Source: Halomonas litopenaei
Lineage (GTDB): Bacteria; Pseudomonadota; Gammaproteobacteria; Pseudomonadales; Halomonadaceae
Assembly (NCBI RefSeq): GCF_003045775.1
Contig: NZ_PXNS01000010.1
Location: 124,001-188,000, forward strand
Direction: 5' to 3'
Length of the DNA stretch: 64,000 nucleotides
Under the pieces are notes generated by a model that did no database searches, was not told where the DNA came from, and was given only the letters and a program-made list of their open reading frames with translations. The position numbers and the translations under genes were made by a program. Below, piece by piece: positions 56,195-64,000 of this stretch; position 1 is the first letter of the stretch, and each line of letters begins with the position of its first letter.

Positions 56195-57265
56195 TCACTC
56201 GGGGGCTGTCGGTGTCGAGGTGGATGGCGGCGTCACCGCAAGACGCGGGTGGATAGGATTGGCGGGGCGATAGCCGGGCAGGGCAAGACGACGGGTGGCG
56301 ACGCTCGGGTGCAGCGTCTCGTTGCCGAAGGAGGCAAAGCCGATGCGCCGCAGATAGCGCCGGGGCGAGATCAGCCGATAGAGGCGCGAAAGAAACCTCT
56401 GGTAGGAGTCGACGATGTCGTCCTCGCGCGGTGGTGAGCCAAGCAAGGGGCGGCTGTCAGGCAGCAGCGGCAGCCCCTGTTCGCAGGCGCGGCCCATCAT
56501 CCAGTCCAGGCTGACGTCCGACAGCACGCGGTCCCGGTAGCCTCCGCCGATGTTGGAGTGGGCGCCGGGAAACCATACCTGCTCGAGGGTGGCGGTGGTG
56601 GTCTGCGGCGACCACAGGGTGGGGGCGAAGGCCTTGCGGTGCTCGTCGATCGCCAGCGCCTGGTAGGCGTGGCGCACCAGCGGGCTCAGGCGGGTGTCAT
56701 GGAACTCGAATCGGCGGCGGTTGAAGGCGGCAAAGCTCCTGAGTGGAATCCCCAGGCTGCCCACGGTGTCCCACACACCGATCATGTGGATCTCCGGCAC
56801 CCAGGCGTAGCGCGAGGCGAAGCGTCGAGCCTCGGCGGATTGCGGGCCACGCCTTCGATCGCGGTAAAGCGCGTAGGCGCGTCCCGCCAACTGCCGGTGT
56901 TCGGGGTGCAGCAGTCCGCTGGTGTGAAGCATCCCGCTCAGGCTTCGCGCGGTGTAGGCGCCTCGGCTGAAGCCGAACAGAAACAGCCGGTCGTCCGGGC
57001 GCAACAGTTCGACCAGCTCGACGTACGCCTCGACCAGAATTTCCGATAGCCCGAGTCCGGTGGCGCCTGCCACCAGGCGGTCGTACCAGTGCAGGTCACT
57101 GCCGACGCCATGGTAGTAGCGTTTGACGGTGCCGCCCTCGGCCATGGGGTTATCGGCCACCGCCTGGTAGAGCCGGCTGACGTTGGTGTTGGTGTCACCG
57201 TCTTCCAGGTCCATGTCCGGCACCTGCCAGGTGCCATCGAAGAACAGCGCGACATTCTTGGCCAT
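56195..57265 (-). CDS. DUF2235 alpha/beta hydrolase (Tle1-like)
   Basis: 356 residues. N-terminal NVALFFDGTW is the family signature; catalytic triad S100 (GFSRGAY), D166 (GVWDTVG) and H236 (WFPGAHSNIGGG). DUF2235 proteins include type VI phospholipase effectors, but no VgrG, PAAR, chaperone or immunity gene is near and there is no signal peptide, so a housekeeping or orphan effector role is open. Convergent with the semialdehyde dehydrogenase gene. Confidence 0.9.
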   Translation of the reverse strand: MAKNVALFFDGTWQVPDMDLEDGDTNTNVSRLYQAVADNPMAEGGTVKRYYHGVGSDLHWYDRLVAGATGLGLSEILVEAYVELVELLRPDDRLFLFGFSRGAYTARSLSGMLHTSGLLHPEHRQLAGRAYALYRDRRRGPQSAEARRFASRYAWVPEIHMIGVWDTVGSLGIPLRSFAAFNRRRFEFHDTRLSPLVRHAYQALAIDEHRKAFAPTLWSPQTTTATLEQVWFPGAHSNIGGGYRDRVLSDVSLDWMMGRACEQGLPLLPDSRPLLGSPPREDDIVDSYQRFLSRLYRLISPRRYLRRIGFASFGNETLHPSVATRRLALPGYRPANPIHPRLAVTPPSTSTPTAPE

Positions 57266-57467
57266 CGGCTTCCCTTGCTGTCAGCCCTCTTGATCCGAGC
57301 GATGCCCGGTGGTCGCTGTCAGTGTATGTCGGGGGCGTGGCCAGAAAATTGAGCGCAGAGGCGAAGGGCGTCGATCGGTCGTGCCGTCAGCGCTGCGGCA
57401 AAGATTGCAGGAGCGGGGCGGGTGGATGGTTTCCGCCCGCCCCTTGGTCGTTCGCTTGTCAGAGTGT

Positions 57468-58697
57468 CTAGAAGCGCGTCGCCCAGGTATCGACGACCCT
57501 GAGCGCGTCATCGACCAGATGGAGCTGGCGCCACTTGTCGAAGGTCATGCAGGGGTGCGAAGCGCCGAAGGCCAGGACGTCACCGATGCGCATGTCGCGG
57601 GCGCTGTCGGGGAGCTGGATAAAGGTGTGCTGGTCCATCTGCTTGACGACTTGCCAGCCTTCCACCGACAGAAGCTCGCTGGCCTGTCCGCCTTCGCGAT
57701 AGCGCCTGAGCACCTCGGGCGCCAGGTCGAAGCCGATATCGCGCTTGCCCAGTGCCACGATGGCCAGCCCCGGCTCGGGCAGCGACTGCACCTGGGCGAA
57801 CACCTCCAGCGCCGGCTCAAGCCCCTGGTGCAGGTCCTGGCGCCGGGACAGCACGCCGGCCTGGGCCTCGCGGTAGATGCCGTGGTCATGGACCACGTAG
57901 CAGCCCGGGCGCAGCACCGGGGTGAAGCGGCCCTCGAGTCCACCGTCGCGGAATGCTTCGGCGATCAGGTCGTACCAGGCCGAACCCGACGCCGTGACGA
58001 TGGGCTTGTCGCGATCGACCAGGCCTTCGTCGGCCAGTCGCTTGACGCCGTCGACGAGGCGCTGGGCGTAGCGACGAATACCGGCCACCGGATCGTCGCC
58101 ATGGACCACGCCCTCATACCCCTCCAGACCCGCCAGGGCTATGCCGGGCAGGGTAGCCGCCCGGCGGGCCAGCGCCATTACCTCGTCATCATCGCGAAGT
58201 CCGCACCTTCCCCCTTCGACACCTACCTCGATCAGGATATTCAGGGAGATGCCGGCCGCCCCGAAAAAGGCGCCTAATTGGTCCAGGTTCTCGGCGCTGT
58301 CGACGGTGACATAGAGCTCGGCGCCGGCGCGGATCAGGTCGGCGGCGATGGCCATGTTGGCCTGACCGACCATCTGGTTGGCCACCAGTAGTCGCTGGGC
58401 GCCCTCGGCGAAGGCGGCGCGGCACTGGGGCAGGGTGGCCAGGGTGATGCCCCAGGCGCCGGCCTCGAGCTGCCGCCGGAACAGCGCCGGGGTCATGGTG
58501 GTCTTGCCGTGGGGCGCAAGCTCGGCGCCGTGACGGCGGGCGAAGTCCTGCATCCATGCCAGATTGTGGGCGAGCGGCGCCTGGTGGATCACCGCCGCCG
58601 GCAGGCTGACGTCGGCCAGCAGCCGGTCGCCGGTTTCCAGGGTGCCCTTGTGGCAGCCCTTGGCATCGAAGGAGGAGGAAGAGGGGGAGTGGGCCAT
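57468..58697 (-). CDS. D-serine dehydratase/D-threonine aldolase-like PLP enzyme
   Basis: 409 residues, AGGAGA before the ATG. Alanine-racemase-fold N-domain with PLP-binding Lys65 (LAPHGKTTM) and C-terminal zinc site H381-x-C383 (FGASHPCMTFDKW), the His-x-Cys pair of eukaryotic-type D-serine dehydratase. Degrades D-serine, D-threonine or D-3-hydroxyaspartate-type amino acids. The N-terminus has a Ser-rich stretch. Divergent from the RpiR regulator and the D-aminoacylase gene, which would supply free D-amino acids. Confidence 0.87.
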   Translation of the reverse strand: MAHSPSSSSFDAKGCHKGTLETGDRLLADVSLPAAVIHQAPLAHNLAWMQDFARRHGAELAPHGKTTMTPALFRRQLEAGAWGITLATLPQCRAAFAEGAQRLLVANQMVGQANMAIAADLIRAGAELYVTVDSAENLDQLGAFFGAAGISLNILIEVGVEGGRCGLRDDDEVMALARRAATLPGIALAGLEGYEGVVHGDDPVAGIRRYAQRLVDGVKRLADEGLVDRDKPIVTASGSAWYDLIAEAFRDGGLEGRFTPVLRPGCYVVHDHGIYREAQAGVLSRRQDLHQGLEPALEVFAQVQSLPEPGLAIVALGKRDIGFDLAPEVLRRYREGGQASELLSVEGWQVVKQMDQHTFIQLPDSARDMRIGDVLAFGASHPCMTFDKWRQLHLVDDALRVVDTWATRF

Positions 58698-58815
58698 GGA
58701 AGTTCTCCTGAAGGCGGAACGCGGCTCATGTTACGCCGCGCCGGACGATTGGCAATGTTCGAAGATTGATCTGACTACGACCATTGTCGGAAATTTTCAA
58801 AAAACTGTGGATGGT

Positions 58816-58830
58816 TGTTAGAAACTAACA
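58816..58830. promoter_or_regulatory. RpiR operator candidate
   Basis: TGTTAGAAACTAACA, a perfect 15-bp palindrome 81 bp before the RpiR start and 119 bp before the divergent D-amino-acid enzyme. Well placed to control both directions. Confidence 0.55.
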
Positions 58831-58910
58831 TAGCGTAAGGATACCGCAGATGACGAGGGCCCTGGACAGGCTTCGTGATCTGGCAACGTCGCAACGGAGG
58901 GAGGCAAGCC

Positions 58911-59774
58911 GTGAGTCAACAGATCGATATCCTGTCGCGCATCACCGCGGTGGTTCGCTCCCTGAGCGAGTCGGAGCGCAAGGTGGCGGAGCTGATCTTC
59001 GACGACATCGACTTCGTGACAGAGGCCAGCATCAGCGAGATCGCCCGGCGATCAGGCGTCAGTGATGCCACCGTGACGCGCTTCGCCCGCTCGGTGGACT
59101 GCGACAACGTGCGTGACCTCAAGCTGCGCCTGACCCGCGCCCTGGCCGCCGGTCGTCGCTTTATCGAGGACGCCGATCCCGCCCGGGGATCGAGCATCGT
59201 CTACGACGTTGCCGCCCAGACCCTGGCGCTCAACCGCGAGTTGCTGTTCGAGGCCGATATCGAAGGCGCGGTGGAGCGACTCGACAATGCCCGCCAGATC
59301 CTGACCTTCGGCAGTGGTGGTGGCTCCAGCGTGATGTGCCAGGAGCTGCAGTTTCGCCTGATGCGCCTGGGCTATGCGGTCAGCGCCTATCCTCACGGTC
59401 TGCTGCCGAGGATGGTGGCCGCCACCCTGGAGCCCGAGGACGTAGTGGTGGTGCTGTCGGTGTCCGGTTACACCCCGGAGATGGTCGAGTCGGCCCAGAT
59501 CGCCAGTCAGTACGGGGCCCAGGTGATCGCCATCACCGCCGTGGGGTCTCCGCTTGCCGCCGCCGCCAACGTGGTGCTGCCCATCGCCGCCCGGGAGACC
59601 GATTTCATTCTTCACCCTTCGGCGTCGCGCTATGCGTTGATGGCCGCCATCGACGTGCTGGCGCTGGAGCTGGCCATGCGTCATCGCGACCAGGCGCGCA
59701 CCAAGCTCAGGCGTTTGAAGATTGCACTTGATGACCATCGCGGCGGTGACAATCGCCAGCCGCTGGGAGACTGA
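58911..59774 (+). CDS. MurR/RpiR-family regulator
   Basis: 287 residues from GTG 58911 (GGAGGGAGG upstream; the in-frame ATG at 58875 has no site). N-terminal RpiR helix-turn-helix (about 1-75; ARRSGVSDATVTRFARSV) and SIS domain (about 110-240; TFGSGGGSSVMCQE, VLSVSGYTPEM). SIS domains normally bind phosphosugars, but here the genes under likely control act on D-amino acids. It ends one base before the D-aminoacylase start, so they are co-transcribed. Confidence 0.9.
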   Translation: MSQQIDILSRITAVVRSLSESERKVAELIFDDIDFVTEASISEIARRSGVSDATVTRFARSVDCDNVRDLKLRLTRALAAGRRFIEDADPARGSSIVYDVAAQTLALNRELLFEADIEGAVERLDNARQILTFGSGGGSSVMCQELQFRLMRLGYAVSAYPHGLLPRMVAATLEPEDVVVVLSVSGYTPEMVESAQIASQYGAQVIAITAVGSPLAAAANVVLPIAARETDFILHPSASRYALMAAIDVLALELAMRHRDQARTKLRRLKIALDDHRGGDNRQPLGD

Positions 59775-59775
59775 C

Positions 59776-61236
59776 ATGCACCATGACCTCTTGATTCGTC
59801 GCGCCACGCTGCTGGATGGCACCGGCGCAGATCCTCGTATCGCGGATGTCGCGATCAAGGGGGATCGTATCGTGGCGGTGGGGGATCTCGCCGGGCACGA
59901 GGCCAGCGAGGTGGTGCAGGCCGAGGGGCTGGTGCTGACCCCGGGATTCATCGACGTTCATACCCACGACGACACCAATGTGGTGCGCACCCCCGAGATG
60001 CTGCCGAAGCTGAGCCAGGGGGTGACCACGGTGGTGGTCGGCAACTGCGGCATCAGCGCCTCGCCGGTCACGCTGCGCGGCAGCGAGGTGCCCGATCCGA
60101 TGAACCTGCTGGGCGACGCCGAGGATTTCGCCTACCCCAGCTTCGCCGCCTACGCCGATGCCGTGGCGACGGCCTGCCCGGCGGTCAATGTGGCGGCGCT
60201 GGTGGGGCATACCAGCCTGCGCTCACTGGTGATGGATGACTTCGAGCGGCCGGCCCGCGACGACGAGATCGCCGCCATGCGCCTTGCCCTGGAACAGGCA
60301 CTCGCCGAGGGCGCCATCGGCATGAGTACCGGGCTTGCCTATCGCAACGCCCGTCAGGCGCCAAATGCCGAGGTCGGCGCCCTGGTACGCGCGGTCAGCG
60401 AGGCGGGCGGAATCTACACCACCCACCTGCGTGACGAGTTCGCCGGACAGGCCGAGGCGATGGACGAGGCCTTCGCCACCGCCGCCGAGGCCCGTGCACC
60501 GCTGGTGATCTCGCACCTGAAGTGCGCCGGTGCCGGTAACTGGGGCCAGGCGCCACGGGCCCTGGCGCAGTTGACCGACGCCGCCAGCCGCCAGCGTGTT
60601 CACTGCGACTGCTACCCCTATACCGCCGGTTCCTCGACCCTGGATCTGGGGCAGGTCACCGACGAGATCGACATCACCATCACCTGGTCGAAGCCGCATC
60701 CGGAGCAGGCGCGTCGGCCGCTGGCCGACATCGCCGCCGACTGGGGGCTGTCACTGATGGACGCGGCCAGGCGCCTGCAACCCGCCGGCGCGGTCTATCA
60801 CAACATGAGCGAGGACGACATGCGCCAGGTGCTGGCGCACCCCTTGACCATGGTCGGCTCCGACGGCCTACCCAATGACCCGCATCCGCACCCGCGCCTG
60901 TGGGGCGCCTTTCCCCGCGTGCTGGCCCACTACAGCCGCGACCTGGCACTGATGCCGCCGGCCGAGGCGGTACGCAAGATGACCGGTCTTTCCGCCGCCA
61001 CCTTTGGCCTGGAAGACCGCGGTGTGATTCGTCCAGGCGCCTTCGCCGATCTGGTCCTTCTGGATCTCGAGCGCCTGGAAGATAGCGCCACCTATGACCA
61101 GCCGAAGACGCCCGCCAGCGGCATCCTTCGGGTGCTGGTCAACGGCACGACGGCCTACGCCAACGGTCAGGCGTCGGGCCAACGATCCGGGCGCATGTTG
61201 CGCCGAAGCGTGCGCCTTGCGGCCACGCCACTCTAG
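59776..61236 (+). CDS. N-acyl-D-amino-acid deacylase (D-aminoacylase)
   Basis: Zinc amidohydrolase that removes the acyl group from N-acyl-D-amino acids. 486 residues, start one base after the RpiR stop. Metal residues H62-x-H64 (DVHTHDD), C91 (GNCGIS), the ISHLKC and VHCDCYPYTAG His, and D363 (VGSDGLP) follow the spacing of the Alcaligenes D-aminoacylase (67, 69, 96, 366). Dihydroorotase/urease-like barrel with a small beta domain formed by both termini. In one operon with RidA and a sodium/solute symporter. Confidence 0.92.
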   Translation: MHHDLLIRRATLLDGTGADPRIADVAIKGDRIVAVGDLAGHEASEVVQAEGLVLTPGFIDVHTHDDTNVVRTPEMLPKLSQGVTTVVVGNCGISASPVTLRGSEVPDPMNLLGDAEDFAYPSFAAYADAVATACPAVNVAALVGHTSLRSLVMDDFERPARDDEIAAMRLALEQALAEGAIGMSTGLAYRNARQAPNAEVGALVRAVSEAGGIYTTHLRDEFAGQAEAMDEAFATAAEARAPLVISHLKCAGAGNWGQAPRALAQLTDAASRQRVHCDCYPYTAGSSTLDLGQVTDEIDITITWSKPHPEQARRPLADIAADWGLSLMDAARRLQPAGAVYHNMSEDDMRQVLAHPLTMVGSDGLPNDPHPHPRLWGAFPRVLAHYSRDLALMPPAEAVRKMTGLSAATFGLEDRGVIRPGAFADLVLLDLERLEDSATYDQPKTPASGILRVLVNGTTAYANGQASGQRSGRMLRRSVRLAATPL

Positions 61237-61275
61237 CCACGTTTATTGCATCAGCCTTTTTCAGGAGACATTGAC

Positions 61276-61668
61276 ATGACGATCAAGCGTTATGGCGCCG
61301 AAGGCGGCGTCGGTACCGGCGGTCAGAAACTTCCCTTCTCCCGCGCGGTGGAAGCCGGCGGCTGGCTGAAGGTGTCCGGTCAGACCCCGATGACCGATGG
61401 AGAAGTGGTGGAAGGCGGCATCGTCGAGCAGAGCCGACTGGCCTTCGAGAATGCCCTGACCATCGCCCGCGAGGCGGGCTACGACATCGAGGACGTGGTC
61501 CACGTCACCGCCGTGCTGACCGACTCGCGCTACTTCCAGTCGTTCAACAAGGTGTTCGCCGAGTACTTCAAGGATCACCCGCCGGCGCGCATCTGCAGCG
61601 TTCAGGATCTGGTGGTGGACTGCAAGGTCGAGGTGGACCTGACCTGCTACCGCGCCGACCGCGCTTAA
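61276..61668 (+). CDS. RidA-family enamine/imine deaminase
   Basis: 130 residues, AGGAGA before ATG 61276. RidA (YjgF) chorismate-mutase-like trimer; the conserved Arg of the active site is in PPARICSVQDL, with GQTPM and the C-terminal EVDLTCY block present. RidA hydrolyses the 2-aminoacrylate-type enamines made by PLP dehydratases, which fits the neighbouring D-serine dehydratase-like enzyme. Confidence 0.92.
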   Translation: MTIKRYGAEGGVGTGGQKLPFSRAVEAGGWLKVSGQTPMTDGEVVEGGIVEQSRLAFENALTIAREAGYDIEDVVHVTAVLTDSRYFQSFNKVFAEYFKDHPPARICSVQDLVVDCKVEVDLTCYRADRA

Positions 61669-61842
61669 ACCAGGGATATTGCGTCGAGCGGCAACTCGAC
61701 CGGGGCAGGGATGCCCGCATCGTAGCGACAGGAAGGCGCCGGATCCCGGCAAGGACCCGACGCCAGGCACAGCAAACGTTCACGTTCACGTTCACTGTCT
61801 CGATCGCGGCAACGACCGAGACGACAAGTATAAGAGGTCTGT

Positions 61843-63333
61843 ATGAACAGTCATCTTTTCCTTGCTACCTTTTGCGTCTACATCGTCCTGATGATCGGCT
61901 TCGGCTGGTGGATGTCGCGGAACGATCGCGGCACCGGCGATGACTTTCTCCTTGGCGGGCGCAGCGTACCGATATTCCTGACCATCGGTACCACCGTGGC
62001 CACCATGGTGGGAACAGGTTCCAGCATGGGGGCGGTGGGCTTCGGCTACGCCAACGGCTGGGGCGGCGCACTCTATGGTCTGGGTGGTTCGATCGGGGTG
62101 CTGCTGCTGGCGCTGTGTTTCGCCGGTGTGCGCCGCTACCGCTTCATGACCATGAGCGAAGAGTTGTCGTTCTACGTCGGGGCCAACCGCCTGGTGCGCA
62201 ATGTCGTGGCATTGTTCATCTACGTCGCCTGCATCGGCTGGCTCGGCGCCCATATCCTCGGCGGCGGCCTGTATCTGGCCTGGATGGCGGATATCCCCGC
62301 CTGGCAGGCCAAGATGGTGGTGGCGCTGGGCTTTGGTGTCTACTGCGTCATCGGCGGCTACATGGCGGTGGTCTGGACCGACACCGTGCAGGCCATCGTG
62401 CTGTTTGTCGGCTTCTTTTTGATGGCGGCGGTGGCCGTGGTCGAGGTCGGCGGCTTCTCCGAGATGACCGCCTCCATGGACGCCGCGGCGACCAGCTTCC
62501 TGGCCATCGACAAGGTCGGCCTGGTGCCCGCCCTGTCGCTGATCACGGTGATCGCCGTCGGTGTGCTGGCAACCCCGTCCTTCCGCCAGCGCATCTACTC
62601 CGGCGCCTCGGTGGGCTCGGTGCGCCGCTCCTTCCTGGTGACCGGCTGCCTTTACATGCTGTTCTCCATCGTGCCGGCGATCATCGGCATGGCGACCTAC
62701 GCCCTCAACCCCAACCTGGAAAACAGCAACTTCGCCTTCCCGTATCTGGCTACTGAGGTGCTGCCGCTGTGGCTGGGCCTGCTGCTGCTGGTGGCCGGTC
62801 TGTCGGCGACCATGTCCAGCGCCAGCAGTGACGCCATCGCCGGTGTCACCACACTGATCCGCGATCTCTACGTGCTGGTCAAGGGCCGTGCGCCGTCGGC
62901 CAAGAGCGTGGTCATGCTGTCGCGGGTCGGCCTGGTCGGCACCATCAGCCTGGCGCTGGCCTTCGCCCTGACCTCCGACAACGTGATCGCCTACATCACC
63001 AAGATGGTGGCGACCGTGCTGGCGGGCATGTTCGTCTGCGGCGTGTTGGGACGCTTCTGGCCGCGCTACAACTGGCAGGGTGCGATTGCCTCGCTGGTGG
63101 TGGCGTCCGCCACCTCGCTGACGGTCATCTCGGTGGAGAGCTGGAGTGAGTACTGGGGCAACCCGAGCATCCCGGCGGTGGGCCTGGCCATGGCCGCCGG
63201 TATTGTGGTCAGTCTGTTTACCCCGGCTTCGGAGCTCAGCGAAGACCAGGCACTCGAGCTGATCACCGAAGAGCGCGAGCGCATGGAGGCGGTGCCGGAC
63301 GTGCCGCTGCGCAAGGGTCCCGCCAAGGCCTGA
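61843..63333 (+). CDS. sodium:solute symporter family transporter
   Basis: 496 residues, about 13 helices, GAGG before the ATG. LeuT-fold SSS family: N-terminal DDFLLGGRSVPIFLTIGTTVATMVGTG, TM8 sodium-site block LSATMSSASSDAIAGVTTLIRDLY (each given in part). Last gene of the D-aminoacylase operon and so a candidate importer of N-acyl-D-amino acids or D-amino acids. The 174-bp leader contains a short (acgttc)3 repeat. Confidence 0.92.
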   Translation: MNSHLFLATFCVYIVLMIGFGWWMSRNDRGTGDDFLLGGRSVPIFLTIGTTVATMVGTGSSMGAVGFGYANGWGGALYGLGGSIGVLLLALCFAGVRRYRFMTMSEELSFYVGANRLVRNVVALFIYVACIGWLGAHILGGGLYLAWMADIPAWQAKMVVALGFGVYCVIGGYMAVVWTDTVQAIVLFVGFFLMAAVAVVEVGGFSEMTASMDAAATSFLAIDKVGLVPALSLITVIAVGVLATPSFRQRIYSGASVGSVRRSFLVTGCLYMLFSIVPAIIGMATYALNPNLENSNFAFPYLATEVLPLWLGLLLLVAGLSATMSSASSDAIAGVTTLIRDLYVLVKGRAPSAKSVVMLSRVGLVGTISLALAFALTSDNVIAYITKMVATVLAGMFVCGVLGRFWPRYNWQGAIASLVVASATSLTVISVESWSEYWGNPSIPAVGLAMAAGIVVSLFTPASELSEDQALELITEERERMEAVPDVPLRKGPAKA

Positions 63334-63360
63334 AGACCGCTCTCCAGGCCGAAGCACAAA

Positions 63361-63390
63361 AGCCCGCGCAGGTGACTGCGCGGGCTTCTT
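63361..63390. terminator. bidirectional rho-independent terminator
   Basis: Perfect 10-bp arms agcccgcgca/tgcgcgggct with a 6-base loop, flanked by AAAA on the left and TTCTT on the right. Ends the symporter operon and the convergent cytochrome gene. Confidence 0.8.
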
Positions 63391-63429
63391 CGCATGTCTG
63401 CCGCGGTGGCGAGGAGCATGGGGCGCCGC

Positions 63430-63972
63430 TCAACGGCGCAGCGACCATATTCGGTCGAGGGCGCCGTCCTTCAACACAAGATGGTGAAACAGGGCCGCCG
63501 CGATATGGCCACCAAGCAGGCAAGGCAGCAGCAGATCGGCGCCCCAGTCCCGATGGAAGCGGCCAAACGGCTCCATCAGGGTGATCAGCGGTACTTCGAA
63601 CAAGACTGTGAGCGACGCCGCCAATGGCAGGCGCTGAAACGCGGGCAGTGTCCACTGGCCCAGCACCCTGAGGTCGAAGCCGGTACCGATATAGGCCGCC
63701 ACGGGCAGCGCCAGGAGCACGGCGAGCAGGCCACGGTGGGCGAGGCGAGTCACTCGTGGCAGACCCTGGGGTGGCGGCTGCGGCAGCCACAGGTGGGCCG
63801 CCAGCAGCCCGAGCGACAGCGCCACACTCAAAAGCCCCAGGTTGACGTGGACCACCAGCAGGTACCAGTTGGCCGACTCGAGCTGGGTGGTCGCCCACTT
63901 GCGCCCGTAGGCAGTGAGGTAGAGAAGACCGATGGTCAACGCCAGCGAGGCGTGCAGGGCGCGGCTGGTCAC
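63430..63972 (-). CDS. cytochrome b561-like membrane protein, start uncertain
   Basis: About 180 residues with four membrane helices. His residues in helix 1 (RALHASLALTI), helix 2 (VVHVNLGLL) and helix 4 (GGHIAAALFHHLVLKDG) are the expected ligands of two b hemes, as in di-heme YodB/CybB proteins. It passes electrons across the inner membrane, typically quinol to a periplasmic acceptor. GTG 63972 is the best start inside the window, but the frame stays open to the window edge and the true start may lie beyond it. Confidence 0.82.
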   Translation of the reverse strand: MTSRALHASLALTIGLLYLTAYGRKWATTQLESANWYLLVVHVNLGLLSVALSLGLLAAHLWLPQPPPQGLPRVTRLAHRGLLAVLLALPVAAYIGTGFDLRVLGQWTLPAFQRLPLAASLTVLFEVPLITLMEPFGRFHRDWGADLLLPCLLGGHIAAALFHHLVLKDGALDRIWSLRR

Positions 63973-64000
63973 GGCATGACGGGCAGGGTGGACATCGGGG

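Noticed and set aside
61792..63357. 521-codon minus-strand frame opposite the sodium symporter
   Set aside because: Antisense shadow with His/Gln/Asp-rich composition; symporter gene is intact.

Overview
The window is high-GC and gene-dense. The gene content and protein types (AcrR-like TetR, YfcG-type glutathione transferase, MntP, DusA, BCCT carrier, TRAP transporter, DMSP-catabolism genes) suggest a marine or halophilic gammaproteobacterium of the Halomonas kind. That placement is inference from content; no rRNA is present. I saw no tRNA, rRNA, CRISPR array, intact transposase or integrase.

Layout. 1-5.1 kb: a four-gene acyl-CoA oxidation operon (acyl-CoA dehydrogenase cut by the window edge, AMP-forming acyl-CoA ligase, 3-hydroxyacyl-CoA dehydrogenase, crotonase). 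5.1-16.3 kb: housekeeping and accessory genes (DMT exporter, Asp/Glu racemase, MOSC protein, nucleoside deaminase, a 2OG oxygenase/histidine kinase/FixJ-type regulator operon, two NUDIX hydrolases, fructosamine kinase, alpha/beta hydrolase). 16.4-24.5 kb: a tripartite RND efflux operon (TolC, lipoprotein adaptor, HAE1 pump), followed by a His-rich membrane protein and an AcrR-like repressor. 26-28.3 kb: dusA, whose first codons and leader are duplicated about 0.7 kb away; each copy is followed by a toxin-antitoxin pair whose toxin has lost its front end. 28.4-30.6 kb: class C beta-lactamase and a glutathione transferase.

30.97-39.56 kb is the best-defined specialised system: a dimethylsulfoniopropionate (DMSP) catabolic locus, with LysR-type dddR divergent from dddC-dddA-dddT-dddD. 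DddT imports DMSP, DddD makes the CoA thioester and releases DMS, and DddA and DddC take the 3-hydroxypropionate product through malonate semialdehyde to acetyl-CoA. It carries a clear LysR-type operator, a 108-bp tandem duplication at the dddT 3' end, and repeated terminator arms after dddD.

39.8-47.7 kb: a hexuronate locus (uxuA, uxuB, a DctPQM TRAP transporter, a GntR regulator and a divergent AGE-family sugar isomerase). 47.9-51 kb: an unusual large lipoprotein, mntP and a small coiled-coil protein. 51.2-56.1 kb: a second LysR-controlled operon of a PhyH-type 2OG dioxygenase, a DddP-like M24 enzyme and a second DddC/MmsA-like dehydrogenase. This is the best candidate here for an undescribed pathway, possibly oxidative release of a C3 semialdehyde from an onium or beta-alanine-type osmolyte. 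56.2-57.3 kb: an orphan DUF2235 hydrolase. 57.5-63.3 kb: a D-amino-acid salvage locus (D-serine dehydratase/D-threonine aldolase-like enzyme, RpiR regulator, D-aminoacylase, RidA, sodium/solute symporter). The window ends in a cytochrome b561-like gene.
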